From Wuchereria bancrofti (taxonomy: Eukaryota > Nematoda > Chromadorea > Rhabditida > Onchocercidae): 64,000 bases of DNA. The number at the start of each line of letters is the position of its first letter. Position 1 is the first letter of the stretch. Both the position numbers and the translations under genes were made by a program. The notes below the pieces were generated by a model. The model worked only from the letters and a program-made list of their open reading frames with translations. It was not told the origin of the DNA and did not search any database. Shown one piece after another: positions 39,126 through 52,800 of the stretch. Location: contig SSBO01000001.1 in the NCBI GenBank assembly GCA_005281725.1, positions 10,781,192 to 10,845,191 of the forward strand, in the 5' to 3' direction.

Positions 39126-42100
39126 CTAAAGTACATAATCAAGTTCATATCTCACAAAATTATTCCTTTCAGTATTAGGTACTCGCGGGTATCCAGAAAC
39201 CAAAGCATCTTGAGATCCTAAGATCAAATTGTTGAAGACCTGCAAATTGTAGTAAAATAAAAACTGCTACCATCGTTGAAAGACCAATCAAACGTTTTAT
39301 GAATAATATATTTTACTTGCTAAAAAAAACTGCAAGCAAAACTTCATTCTCCGAAAAAAAAAATTTCCAAATATTTTATAGCAGAAGGAGAAAAAGACTA
39401 CCTTCCAAATTGGCTCGCGGACTTTTCTTGCTGGATGCCACAGGGCTTGAAGGCAGTACTGCAGTACTTTGATTGGGCCGAGCGATACGCGCATTGCATC
39501 ACAAGCAAAAACAAATCTGAAATATTGCATACATTAAATTTCAACATGCAAAGAGAAGTAATATCACTGATAATAAAGAAACAACAACCTACCGTTGTAT
39601 TACATGTGGAGAATTTTCAAGCATATTCGGCCAAACGTAATTGAAAATGTGGATTAACGCATCTTCACAACCAAAACCATAAACGCCTAAAGTTAAATGC
39701 GCAACAGCATCCATTGCTATTTGTCGATGTACAATATCTCTGAAATAAATTGCAATACAATGTGTATTTAGTAACATGTAACAAATCAAACGCTATACGT
39801 TATATAGAAGGCCATAGAGATGTAAAAATTCAACACTATGCTTGTATAGAATTAGATATGTCCAAAATATAGAACTGAAATGTTCTCAGAAATGAATATA
39901 TTAAACTATTGCTAATCAAAACACTAAAGCAAGCAACTACATTTGCATGAGATGGAAACATGGACTTTTCAGTAAACTGCAATAGCTCAGAATGTATAAT
40001 TAAAGCAATAATTCTATACATAAAAAAATGAACAGCATTATAAAGTTGAAACTTCGACCCACCTCTCCATTAAAGCATCCACTAAAAGAGGAGTAACTGC
40101 GTATATATAATCTTTCGCCATTTCTCCAATGTACTAAAAAAATTCATTAGAATTATACATGCACTACAAAATTAATATAAAATCTTTATTTACTTAAATT
40201 TATTTTTAAAATCCTTATTTTTAACTAAGTTATAAAAAATTATATGAATTTAATACATGCAAATATTATTAACACACTGTACGTTACGTTAAATTATGTT
40301 AAACTATACGTTAAATTAAGCAGAAGATACATTTTCAGGATGCTTTTTCAGGGCTTTTTGTGAAGTTTAAAGTCTCCGTTAAGGAACTGCAGCGATAGAT
40401 TATCAAAATGTTCAAAATGAAAGAAATAAAATTTGATAAATTGATGATAAGAAAACCTCAAACATGAAGGACAGTGCTTTAAGAACACCATTCTGTACGT
40501 TGATCTCCGGAACTCGATACTCATTCATTATAGCTGGTAACACAGTAAAGGGTGCACATGTTTCGGCCACAATAGCAATAGCAACGGTAGTGCATACACG
40601 AAGCTGCCGCTCTTGTACCTTCAGATTGTTAAGAAGTGTTGCCAAAACATCATGAGGTCCAATTGCCTGCAAACACATACACTAATAACTATAGGAGAAA
40701 AATTACCAGTCCAATATCTAAATAGAAAAACCTTATCCATTTCTTCCGATTGTATGCAAAAACTCGTAATAAACTACATATAAACATATGCAGAGTACTA
40801 ATAAGAACAGAACAAAAATAAAACATACTATAATGTTTTTCTACTCAACAAATTTCAATAAAAGCAAACTTACGCTTCATGTCCCCTAATATATCGAAAA
40901 TTAAAACAAAATTAAATTCTAAATTTTGGATTCAATTTAAATGTAACATGAGATTTTTTGCTAAAAAAAACTTTTGAATGACTACAAAAATCGCACAGAT
41001 CCCAACACGGCCGCTGGAACATATGCTGTACATCCACGTTCGGCTCAATTTCCACTGTCTCATTTGCACATTTAACTAAAATTTCAACTTAAAATTGCTA
41101 TGATTTTGCTCTTCACAATACACGCATGCTACTTTGAACGATGAAAGACTATGATCAAAATTTTATGCAAGTGTACAAAGCATAGTTTTGCATCACAAGT
41201 CGACGAGCATCATTTCTCCATAACCTTGCTTTCTTTTCCTTCGTGGTCCACTATTTTCCTCACGGGTAGCAAATACACAATTTCATTAGCTAGTAGAATG
41301 AGAAAACACCAATGGTTGTTTTAGACATTTTTCGGAATTTAGTAAAAAAGCACTTTATCTTCGAACAAATTAGATCGAAGGAAAAGTATATTTTCCAAAA
41401 TCGGCAATCTTGCAAAATAAAAGCATCAAAACAACCGTTCGCAATGGTGAGACATATTTCTGTTATTCAAATAAAGGCCTAATCAAGCAATAAATAAACT
41501 CGTTACTTACCTTGGTGCACGCCGCTCGCAATACCAACGATCCGCATCAGTGGTGGTGGGCCCCTAAATTAAAGATAGCGGAGACGAAAAACCTAAACTT
41601 CCTTTTGGAGGACGTACGTCCGTCAACAAGATACTAAGCAGAATAAACAAGAAGGTGAAGGGAACGCCTTGAAGGGATGGATTTAGAATAAAATAAGTTC
41701 TACGAGTTTTGTGCACCGTGTCGATGAAGGGCGACTGAGGTCAGTTTTCATATTTATAACAAAAAAAAACCAAATTTAACCTTTGCAATGTATCCAAAAG
41801 TATTAATTGCTGCACGACGAATCGACTTTTTATGAGCCTTTAGTAATTCCAATAATTCGAAACATATACGCATCCATTCTCGAGCTGACACAAATTCACT
41901 TCCACGATCAGCAATGCGACCAACCAGATCAATACAGTTTTCTTGTACTTTTTCGTGCCTAAAAGGTTTTTGATTCCACTATCGACTTTACCTAGGAAAA
42001 TGAACAGAAGGCAGTTAACAAACGTAAAATGAACTGAAACATTCAAAACTGTAAAAAAACCCCACTAAACGAATGATAAAATCATTTGAAATAATCGAAA

Positions 42101-45100
42101 TGATATAACAGGAAAAGAATCTTGACGACATAGCACCATTTCATGCAATATAAATTTTTAAAAAATCAAACATACCGATTCTTTAGAATTGGCGTCAAAC
42201 GTGGTAGAAGGTCTTTGATTGGTGGTGTCATCTTCGTCATACCAATAACGTTAACAATTGCTTTCAGGGCACCCAAAATCGATCCCAGTACTTCTGGGTA
42301 TTCTTCACCAAGGTATTCATATAAAACAACGCCTAAATGCCCCATAAGCTTCTCTTCTTGACAAATATTCATAACTGGAGCAAGTTTAGCTATCTGCAAT
42401 GTTAAACACCAATATTTCATTAGAAATATAAATGAAAAAATACATAAGATTCAAAAGTTATTGTTCATTTTAGAGTTTTTTATTTGAACAAGGTATAAAG
42501 ATCTTTTCAGAATGAATGAGCAGTGTAGATAAAACAATCAGAAGCAGCAATATCACAGCATAGTTAACAACTGTCATATCATTCTAACAGAAAAATGATC
42601 AGAAACGTACCAAATCAGCGGCTTGTTGTCGAACTTTAGCAGATTTATTATTAAGACGCCACAATATAGTACCACAGATCTGAGGAAGGTATGGTTTTGT
42701 ACGCCGACCCAAACCTTTACAAACTGTACCAAATCCGTCCAACATTACTGCATCCTAAAAAGTGTGGTATAAAGTAAGAGTAGACCTCATAAATCTAAGC
42801 TGGAAATATTGAAGCAGAACAAACCTCTTGCGTTTGCTCTTGAAAGGCATACACAATACCATCAATAAGCTGTTCTTCCAAACGTGCATCGATTTCATTA
42901 GCTCCCATCAGTGAGACAATATTTTCAATTGTTTCCATAACCATCTTCCGATACAATTCATTTTCATCTTTCAAATCATCTACTATTCGTGCGATCATTT
43001 CCGCTGAACCCACCTTGAAATAAAATATTATTATGACATTCCAATACCAGTCATTATTTCAGTTCTCTAAACAAAACTCATTTTTCTTTACCAATTCATG
43101 TGATCTGCATTTATTTGTTCAATATTAATATGTTAGGAAGAAAAATACTGGATTATCACTAACAACAATCAGTACCAAAATTAGAAAAGACATCTCGACG
43201 ACAGAGAACCTAAATAAAGTTATCAGTATGGGCTTGAAAATTATATCACAAAAGTATAACTTGATCAACTGATAAAGTGCCAAACCTTTTGTGCCATTTC
43301 CACGGTAGTATCGACCAGTTGCCTGTAGTTACGTCGATCAAGTGCCATACGATGATTCCAAAATGCCTTGAAGAAGTGTGCGAGGATTTCATCACGAATG
43401 TAAGCTGCTTCAACACCATCCGTTGCGCAGCACTGCTTCACCACCTATAAAACCCATTTTTTGAAAAACAATTTAGTTGAAGAAATGGTATAGAATCACC
43501 ACCACAACGTTCCAGTTCATGAACTATGAAAATCTATAAAAGATATTTTCCTATTTTATGCTTTAATAAATTTACAATAAAATTAAGAATAATAAAAACA
43601 ATACCCACACATCATACAGTGAAAATAATCAGGACTAAAAAATTCATCAGTTTAATACTCCATCCATGTCAAGTTTACTAGCATATATTATCAACAAGGC
43701 CGGTTTTACTGAGATAAATTAACAGTAACAGACCTCTTAATTCGTTCCGGCGTTCTCTACATCATCTTAAAAATGTATCACCTACCTTCAGCACAATCTT
43801 CTTCATTTCTTCGTCGGGAGAAGCAAATTCTCGAATCAATATAAGCATTACTTCACGCGTATAATAAGATGCATATTCAGCATCCATCAATGGAATCAGA
43901 AAACCAATCGCCTTTAAAAAAGCAGCAAGGCCCTAAAAATAATGCTTATAACGCACCCATCAGAAACTAGTGCACTGAAAATTTGTTTTAATAACAGAAA
44001 TACGGACCTTCCCACGATGCGACCGAATACCCTTCCAAAGTGGCTTCAAAACAGAGTCAAATGCTTCGATACCATATGGCGTTGCAGCTTCAGCGAGAGC
44101 TGCCAAACAGAGAGCTGTTATTGTTCGCACCTGAAAATTTTTGAGTGATTTTTTTCTAAAAAGCCTATTTAACAATTCAGTTAAATCTAAAAAACCGCTG
44201 ACAATGTAAAATTTTACGCACAGCAATAAAATTCAACTATGATATAAAACAGCAGTAAAATTTATAGTACTTACAAATGACTTGTTCTTTTTGTTATGGA
44301 TATATGTAAATATTTAAATACTATTAATATTAATGAGATTATTAAAATCACCTTTTGTTGATCATCAACGAGGCCTGTTTCAACAATTTCAACAAGTGAA
44401 CGGAGATGTGGCAAAACTGCACATCCCATAAGTATAGCCATTTGCTGCACTATCTTAATACCTGAAAAGCACAATTGTTAGGAGAAAAAAGACCCAAGAA
44501 TTTAAATCTATTGGTAGTAATTCACTGTTTAATAGCATCATGTTTTTGTAAAAATTGTATCAACATCCTCTAAGATATTTTACATCTGTGAACAAACATC
44601 AGTGCAAAAAAAAAGTCACCAGTATGCCTTGCTTGCCAACTTTTTTTGCTCTTGCAAACTGCTTTCAAAAACGGAAGAAGAGCTGGAATGCCAAGAGCCG
44701 AAGCAACAACAGCAAAAGCTCGAGCCGTTGTATTGCGTACATATTCATCAACGTTATCAATATCCGGCCGCATCGTCGAAATCATTGTCGCCAAACCTTC
44801 AGATTAAATGAACAATATTACTTAAGTACTTTGGTTGATAAGAAAATTATATATGCTCGTCCGACTGCGTAGCGTCTTTGCATTTGAATAAGTTTTGGCA
44901 TAAAAAATCAGTGCTAAATTACCAGCTGCTTTTGCAAGATTTGAAATAATTTCTCTTCCTTCAACACGTGCGTAATAATCTTCATCAATCAATAACGGCT
45001 CAATAACGACCAATATTTTATGGACATATGGTCGGACGAGATCATCAAGCTTGTATAAAACGCGATCGATCACCTAGAAATTTTCAAGCAAAATATACCC

Positions 45101-48100
45101 ATATATCACATATCACTGAAGAAATTCAAAAATGAACTGTCGAATAATTGACAACGACAACTGTTAATTAAACTAGATAAAACAGTAACAGTACGAACCT
45201 TCACCATCAAATGCCTTTCCTGATCTTCTAGTGTAGGAGACATTAAAAGAGGTAATATTTGATTAAAAAGGGCTCCAGCTCCAAAACGTCTCGCATTTTC
45301 AGTAATCTTACGCAGTCCGGATTTTCGTTGTGGAGGTGTCCCATTTTTGATTTTTAAAAGATAAGTCATAATTTCACGCTCAATCAACTCTTCTTTGCTC
45401 AGTGTACTCTCGTCTACTTCCATCAAGAGTTTATCAAAATATTGAATATCCTCTGGTTTCAATGGAGGCAATTCTGCATTTTTTGGTTGGGTATCGATCA
45501 ATCCAGCAACACCTGGAAGAGGAATCTTTTTAGCCTACATTTTCAAGTCTCCTCTTTTCTTAGGAAAATGAAACTGTATAAGACTGGTATTATTAGTATA
45601 TCGAAAATTTCTGTTTTATAGAGAATTGAAAAAAAAAAATCAAATTTCTGAAAAGTCACAATGTTACAAGATATAAACAATACCTTTGTCGGCCAAACCA
45701 GGTCGTTCAGGTGTTCCTTGCATGATGAATCCCATTGGTGTTCCTGTTGCACCCATCGGAGTGGGCGTTGCTAAAAGCTTACGACCTGGGGTTCGAAGTG
45801 GTATGTAGCCGTTGGGTGGTGGCAACACTTTATATCCTGGTGGGAACAACGCATCTAATTCTTCGTCGGATAAAGGCCTTAAATTACTTTTCCTTGATTT
45901 ACAAAAATAATAAAGATTTTCCAATTCACAGCAAAATTCTAGATATTACGGGTTAAATGTTAAATAAGAATTGTGATTACTAAGATGTTACTTGCTGACC
46001 CTAACTACTCCATCAGTAAAAGTAGCATTCAGCTCCACTTCGTGACAGATTCCTTTAGATCTGACTAAAAGTTACACGATCATAAGGGATTTGCTCTGTC
46101 TACTTTGTTTTAGTCATCACTACAGAGAATCCAACATCTTCCCTTTCCAGTTGAATGCTGCTATTTTCGAAGAAAATATTTCACATATGAAATGATTACC
46201 TATTCCTTTCATCTATCTCCCTTTCCCACTTGAAAAGTGCCATCTGATCTGGTGTCATCGGTACCATTGGCATTATTGGAGTTTTAAGTCCCATTGCAGG
46301 TGTACCAACAGGTGTCGTTCCACCAGGTGTCATCATGGATGGCGTCATTCCTGCTCCGCTTGGTGTGAAACCTGATGGTGTTGTACCGCCAGCCATATGT
46401 GTACTTGATGGTGTTGCAGCTGCAGCAACCGGCGTGGCAGCAGAAGGAGTCAAGTCCCAACGCGACCGACGTTTAGATTCACTTGGCGTTTCCTCAATCT
46501 GCAAACATTACATGTAACATTCCTGAATACAACAAAATTCTAATATTGGAGGGAATGTAGGATGGTCGTAAGAGATGAACCAAAACAGTGATATCAACGA
46601 AGAGTGGATTAATATTGAAAAAAAAAAAAGAAATACCTTGACATCTTCAAATGCACGAGCATCTCGGGGAGTCTCCGCTCCCCAACCTGGAGTCATTCCC
46701 TCTCTTGCCGACGGAGTCATCCCATCACGCACAGACTCTGCAAGTTATATTTCTCCATTATCGGTTTCCGAACAAAATGGTATATTCTTACAAATTTACA
46801 TGAAATTATTTGTGTCAAGATAAGAACTGTAGAGTAAGAGACCGTGTGGAGTTTCATCCCAACGATTTCGACGAGGGGTCTGCGTTGATGGTGTCGCATC
46901 CCACGCTTTTGCTCCAGAAGTAGGAGTTGCGTCGACTCCTGCGGCATGAGCTGGTGTTTCATCCCAGCGTGCAACACGTGGAGTTGCAACCTAAAATAAT
47001 TTATTACTTTACCGATATTCATCAATGTACAACATTAACTTGAATGATTTGTTAATGTTTACTTCTGCTGCAGCAGCGGATATATTCGATGTAAGAGTCA
47101 AACGCTTCCGCTGAGTGGAACCAGGTGTTTGAGAAGGTGTTAGGGCTCCTGCACCAAGCGCTTCAATTTTTGGTGTCTCATCCCAACGCCCTCTCTTCTG
47201 CGTTGGAGCGGTTGGCTTCGTAATTTTCAATTCACCAGATTTCGCCTTGCTAGTCAATTCTTTTTCCACCTTATCCTGCAACGTATCGCATTGTAGGAAT
47301 TTTGGTGCATGTTTACAACAAATAACGATAGATATATTTCTGAATAAGCAACAGATTCCTTGTTTTTAACTTTAATACGGTTTTCTTTTTTACATTTCAA
47401 CTTAATGACAAACCGTTTCTTCACGTAACATTTGTTCCTTCATGATCTGCGCATAAGAACGATCCCGAATATCAGGCGTCTGATCAGCTAAAAATAGCCA
47501 CAAATAAGTAAACAACAAGAAGAATAAATGAGAATCACTTATCTCTTCTTTATTTTTGAGAGAGGTTACTGGGGAAAAAAGTCACCGAAAAACCAAATTC
47601 AAGGTGAATTAATTGCAAAAGTCACCAACCAAACATATCTGCTCGTTCAGGGGAAATTTGTCGTTGACGTGCTCTAGCTTGGTAATTACTTTGCCGCTCA
47701 GCAATTGTCTTGGTTCTCGTTTCGGCAAAAGGGTCATCTCCCTGAATGAAGACAGAAAAAAACATACAAAAATTACTGAACAATCATAAGCTTATCGCAG
47801 ATCACAAATAATAGTACCTGTCCATGTCTTGCAGCTTCCTCTATAAAGCGTTTCGGAGCTGAATAGGCTGCTTTAGCAGCAGCCATCGGGCCAACCAGTT
47901 CATCCTCCGCGTCCTCCTCCTCATCGCCAGCATTTATTGATGTTAAGTAATCATTTTTACGTTGTCCTCGAACACTTCCATATACGTCCTGAAAACTACA
48001 TTAGTTCATCATGTTAATAACATAACTGTTTACCGAACACAAAAAATGTTTATAACCGAAATCTATGGGCAGCTAGATACTACTAATATTATCCTCAAAT

Positions 48101-48745
48101 GTTTTTTGAATGTAGAACTCATAAGAATAACTTGCCGTATCATAACCACCCGCTGATCCAAATGCAATTTTGTCAAAGTTATTTCCATTTCCTAGTGCAT
48201 TTTCACTGTTTTCATTACCATCTTCAAGGTGTCGTTTCCTTGTCACAATTTGCGTTTCGACACCTGCAAATTCGAAGCTACTTTAAATTCAGATATCAAT
48301 CTTATCCTAATTTGAGTTACAGAATCATTCAAAAAATGCACAGACGTAAGCAGTTCAAAATTTTCCTCATCGTCCGTCTTAAGATCATTTTCGCAAAGAT
48401 ACCACAGGAAAATATGGTAGTAAAGATGTTAACGTACTACTACTATCAATTTTGTTCGTGATAAAGGCAATATTGATGTTTTCCGTTATAACGTCTCAAA
48501 TTTGCATAAAAAGACAGCTCAAAAAAAAAAAAAAAAACTTTACTGGGATATCAAATTAGTTTGAGCCTGATGATAGCTCTCTCACAGTCAATGTTTTGTG
48601 CAAATTCTAACTTAGGTTTAAAATGATTAATAAATCGCAGCCATTCATATGACCCGTAAGCCGACTAGGATAAAGTTATAATTGAATCACAAACCAAATG
48701 TTTTCTACAATTGGTTTCACAAATAAATTAACCTTTGTTGGACAT
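39126..48745 (-). CDS. SF3B1: Splicing factor 3B subunit 1 (U2 snRNP, HEAT repeats)
   Basis: Twenty-six minus-strand exons: 48745-48733, 48263-48136, 47988-47818, 47741-47630, 47487-47414, 47275-47063, 46990-46843, 46737-46637, 46498-46200, 45877-45684, 45512-45199, 45073-44923, 44796-44620, 44461-44352, 44130-44008, 43932-43786, 43444-43286, 43013-42825, 42754-42611, 42393-42176, 41958-41781, 40666-40457, 40133-40063, 39739-39593, 39516-39402, 39239-39126; 4020 nt, 1339 aa (human 1304). SF3B1 clamps the branch site-U2 duplex. The N-terminal third has RWD/TP motifs (GRWDETP, ARWDETP, NRWDETP, SRWDLTP) that bind UHM proteins such as U2AF; then [19 protein letters not shown]; then the HEAT superhelix, nearly identical to human in stretches ([55 protein letters not shown]). 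Positions matching human hotspots E622, R625, H662, K666 and K700 keep the reference residue. Intron 2 has a GC donor (ACG then GCAAGT). The 13-nt first coding exon (MSNK) is the least certain part. Confidence 0.95.
41511..41563 (-). other. Candidate poison exon in the largest SF3B1 intron
   Basis: A 53-nt G+C-rich segment inside the 1114-bp intron (41780-40667) is bounded on the minus strand by an acceptor (TTTAATTTAG) and a consensus donor (AAG then GTAAGT). Inserted between the flanking exons it reads through (17 codons plus 2 nt), shifts the frame, and gives TGA in the next exon 16 codons later, upstream of four further junctions, a standard setting for nonsense-mediated decay. Splice signals are seen directly; regulation is inference. 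Confidence 0.6.
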
Positions 48746-49878
48746 TCCGCAGAAATCCCTTAAATTTTCTCAATACAGTTTTCGTTTTTCTGGATTAATA
48801 TTTTGTTTCCTGCAAAGAGAATGACTCATGAATTGGTTGAAAATTTTCATAGAACAATTTTAGAATGATGATATCATTCATATTTTTGCTGACCATTACA
48901 ACCGGTAATTCAGGAAATTGAAGAAGTGATACAGAAAGAAGACAGTAAAAGACTGAAAGAGTAAATGATTAATACATCTCTTTGCCTACTTACGTGGAAT
49001 GCATCAACATACGCTACTCTCTACTACTCTCTATCTAACACGTACAAACTTGCATTCCATCTTCTACATAAGTAAAACTCAAAAATTCACAGCATGCAAT
49101 CAATCCGCCACGCACTCGAAACACGCAGACGAATTTACCGTCAGAGTATGAGAGCCTGCCAAAATGCATTTGCGCTTTAGTGCGCATACCGCAAGAAAGA
49201 CTTCACTCTGAGACAATATTGAACTACTGCAGCTTAAGCTAAACGTCACGTCAACACCCCACACAAATCATTGGTTACTGAATAGAATTTTCAGTGAATG
49301 AGGCCATTTTATCATATGATCATATGACACACTGCAACCATAAAAATGACAGATACAAAGAAAAAGATAATGCCGCGTCTCTGAACCAAAAATTCAGGAT
49401 CAAGCATTCTGCTTATATGATTTATATCTACCACATCTCCTCTGTGTCAATTTCTCACTTATTCAAACTTTAACAGAGGCACAGAGGTACTCTCTACTCC
49501 ACACATTCATTCCATTCGTACTTTTTTTCGCTCCTTTCCTCCAAACTATTTTAAATTCTCAAAACAAGCCATTTTATTCTAACACAATGAATAAGCATAA
49601 CAGTATAGAACACGAGCCTTTTCCAGTAAACCATACATCGCTCCGAGAATCAGTTTTTTAAATACCGATATCATTTCTGATAAAGACTGAATCATAAAAG
49701 AATGGAGTATGAGGCAAATTACCTGTTAACAACTGTGTAAACAATAAACGAACTGATTTATTGGAAACTATTTAATTTGTATTCAAACAATAATGACCAA
49801 CTTCAGATAGTAACCAAATGTTAATAATGCTATAAAAGATACTACAATAACATAATAATAACACTCACTAATAATTCT
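48746..49878. other. NUP50-SF3B1 intercistronic/5' flank
   Basis: 1133 bp. Two acceptor-like sites on the minus strand lie just upstream of the SF3B1 ATG (AATTTAAG at about 48766-48759 and TCTCTTTGCAG at about 48819-48809), either suitable for a spliced leader or a 5' UTR exon. The part 48990-49300 is less A+T-rich than usual and may be promoter or UTR. No further coding exon was supported. Confidence 0.45.
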
Positions 49879-52800
49879 CTAAGATGAGACATTATCACTT
49901 TGAAGTTCTGAGACTATTTGGTCACGATCTTCTTTTTTTGGTAGGCGTAATAAATACGTTGATGGTGATCCACTTGACACACAACTTATCTAAAAATATT
50001 ATTTTTGGAGGAAATCCAAATGCTTCCTTTTACTAATTTCATTTTACCTTAAATGCGAGATGCAAAGAGCATGAAATTTAACACAGGATTTCATACGGAT
50101 GCAGGAAAATTTATTATCTCACATTATTCATAACAGGAAGCTCTAGATTCCTTATGATATGATATATTGTCTACTTTTTAAGGCACAAACTCCATATTCA
50201 TTTAACATTTTCCCTTCCTGTCGAAATCACACTTAGACCCCAGCGCACATGCATGAAAATGTACTCCAGTTTATATAGCTTAAGACGTAATTTAGTTTGT
50301 TCATTCTTTGCAGCAATGCTTTCTTTCGTATTTGGCAAAATTCTTACTTCAATAAAGAAGAATTTTGTAAGAATCGAAAAACAAAGGATAAATGGCTTGA
50401 ACACATACCCTTAATTTGACGTCGTCAACGATCACATGTTTCATAGATGCATCGATATACGAATTTACCCATACAGTACCTACAAAAACAACTGAAAATA
50501 AATAATTCATCATAAGTTCACACACCTCTCAACCTTCCACTTCGAGAGCTCAAGCAATGATTATTATCATTCCATCTAATTTGGATGCTAAATACATTGT
50601 TGTGATTCTGCTGTCAAGTTGGACTTATTATGATTATTATGAACAAACTCTCACTATATACTTTGTTATTACTAGGATACCCAATAGTTTCGTTATCGCT
50701 ATCATTTCTTACAATTAAAGAGAAAACCATTCTCATATGGATTTACAAACATTCAAATAAAACCCTCAATAGTTACTAATAAATTTACCAGTGGTAGTGG
50801 CAGCACGGATGAGTAGAATTTTCTTTACACCATCGGTTTCATCGGTTTTGATATGAAGCTGTCCAACTCCCAGTTTTTCATACTCCGTTCCTTTTAGCAC
50901 AAATACCGAACATCTACAATACATGCATGCGCATGGAGTGCCTTAGATAGCTATTACACTCATTTGGATGCACTTACTTGGACGAGAATATTGCTTTTGG
51001 TTCTTCCGCAAGCACAGTTTCTGGTTTTGGTGGGACATATTCACTTTCTTCACCTAGAAAACTGTAAAATATTGACTGGATGAATGTTTCATGAAAAAAT
51101 TAGCAGTTATCACAGATTACCCACCTTCATTATCTGGTTCTGACTGAACAGGAGGTGGCGCACCAAATTTAAATTCTGAAAATAAATGGATTGGGAGTAA
51201 AACCGAAAAAAATATATAAACGAAGAAATAGAATTAAATTAATATAATCTGGTAAAACCAGAAAAAAATTTTATCCTGAAGTTCGATGAACGAACATTTC
51301 AAACACAGCAATATTCTTAGTCGGAAAATTATTATGTAAAGATAACCTAATTTAGTTTTCGAAGAGTTGGAGTATTCATAATTCCCTTCAGTAACAACCG
51401 GTTTCAAGAATGAGAATGCTGGAGTTACATGAGATCTGTCAGCTAATTCCTTATTTAGTTCTCTGTAATATTTGAATAAGGGCATGGAAGCTGTCGTTAC
51501 TACGATTTTGATATTAAATATGATATTAACCAAACTATTTAGCTCTAACTGATATCACACCATTTTTTTTCCAGTTTTAACAAAGGTCAATTTTAAAATT
51601 ATCAACCTGAAACATAAGTTTTGGCAATCAAAAATTTTACAAGCCCAAAATTATTTGCATAACAATTATGATGTTTAACTTACTTTTTATCATCGCCTTT
51701 CTCAATTAGTCCTTTTTCGGAGAATGATTTGGAGAAGATAAAATTTTGTGGGTTTTTTAGTGGCTCATTTTTCTTTAAATCTTTTTGACCGAATAAAAAC
51801 AAAGGAATTTTGTTGTTGGTGTCTGTTTCCTTAGCGTCGTCTATATTTTTTTTCTGGAAACCTTTTTCTGTTTCTGTTTTCGAATCATTCCTGCTATCAG
51901 AGCTTCTTTTTAAAATACTTTTGGGCATCGGGCTATTGGAAGGTAATGACAGCAAAGACGGCTGCGAAATTTGACTATGAGATGTTTCGACATGACACTT
52001 TTTCGAACTTGTTGAACGCTGTGAAGTCGGAACGTTCTAAAAATTCTGAATTACAACAATTAAATCGTTGGAAATATTCATTTCAAATTATAACCACTTT
52101 CAAAACCTATATATTCTTGCTAAAAAGGGAACTAATGAGTAACAGAAACATTCCTGTATTCTTAGACTGAAACTTAAGCAACTTCTGTCTTTCCTATCTT
52201 GTTTAGAGATAATGGAAACTTTTCCATTATAGAAACTTTCCCATGGAGAAGTTCCTCTTTTATTTAAATAGTCTGCTGGACTAAGAATAATTCATATAAC
52301 TGTGAGAAAAAGATAGCAAAATCACTTCAAGAAGTCACAAACAATTGTATCAAGACTTACGTGATTTGAAATAATTACTTCTTCATCATCTCCTTCAGGG
52401 CCACCTTTTTTTGCCCTTTTCCTTCCTCGCTTTTCTAAAACTTAATGAAATGAAACAGTAAACTTAAATTATTAACTATAATAACTATAAAACAATTGCA
52501 AACAAACTGAAAATCATCATCCCATAAATAAGACATGTGAAAGCTACCTTACTCAAGCTAAAGCTATGACTAAAAATGATTACAAACTTGATTGAAGAAC
52601 AGTAGAAAACGAAAAAAAAATAGTGATAATAAATCTAAAAACGTAGAATTCTGGCAAACCACGCTTAAATTATCTTTGTCTAAAAGATTTATCTAAAAAA
52701 CTGGATAATTTAACATCAAGAATAATGAATATTAACAACAAAATAAAACACTTCAATTCTGCAATATCACTCTAAAGAAAAAACAAGGCTATTTTAAATG

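Noticed and set aside
41711..41742. C/D-box snoRNA-like motifs (GATGAA then CTGA) in the SF3B1 intron
   Set aside because: The boxes are too close together for a snoRNA and there is no terminal stem.
42143..44872. Plus-strand frames across the SF3B1 locus
   Set aside because: All are antisense shadows of conserved SF3B1 exons.
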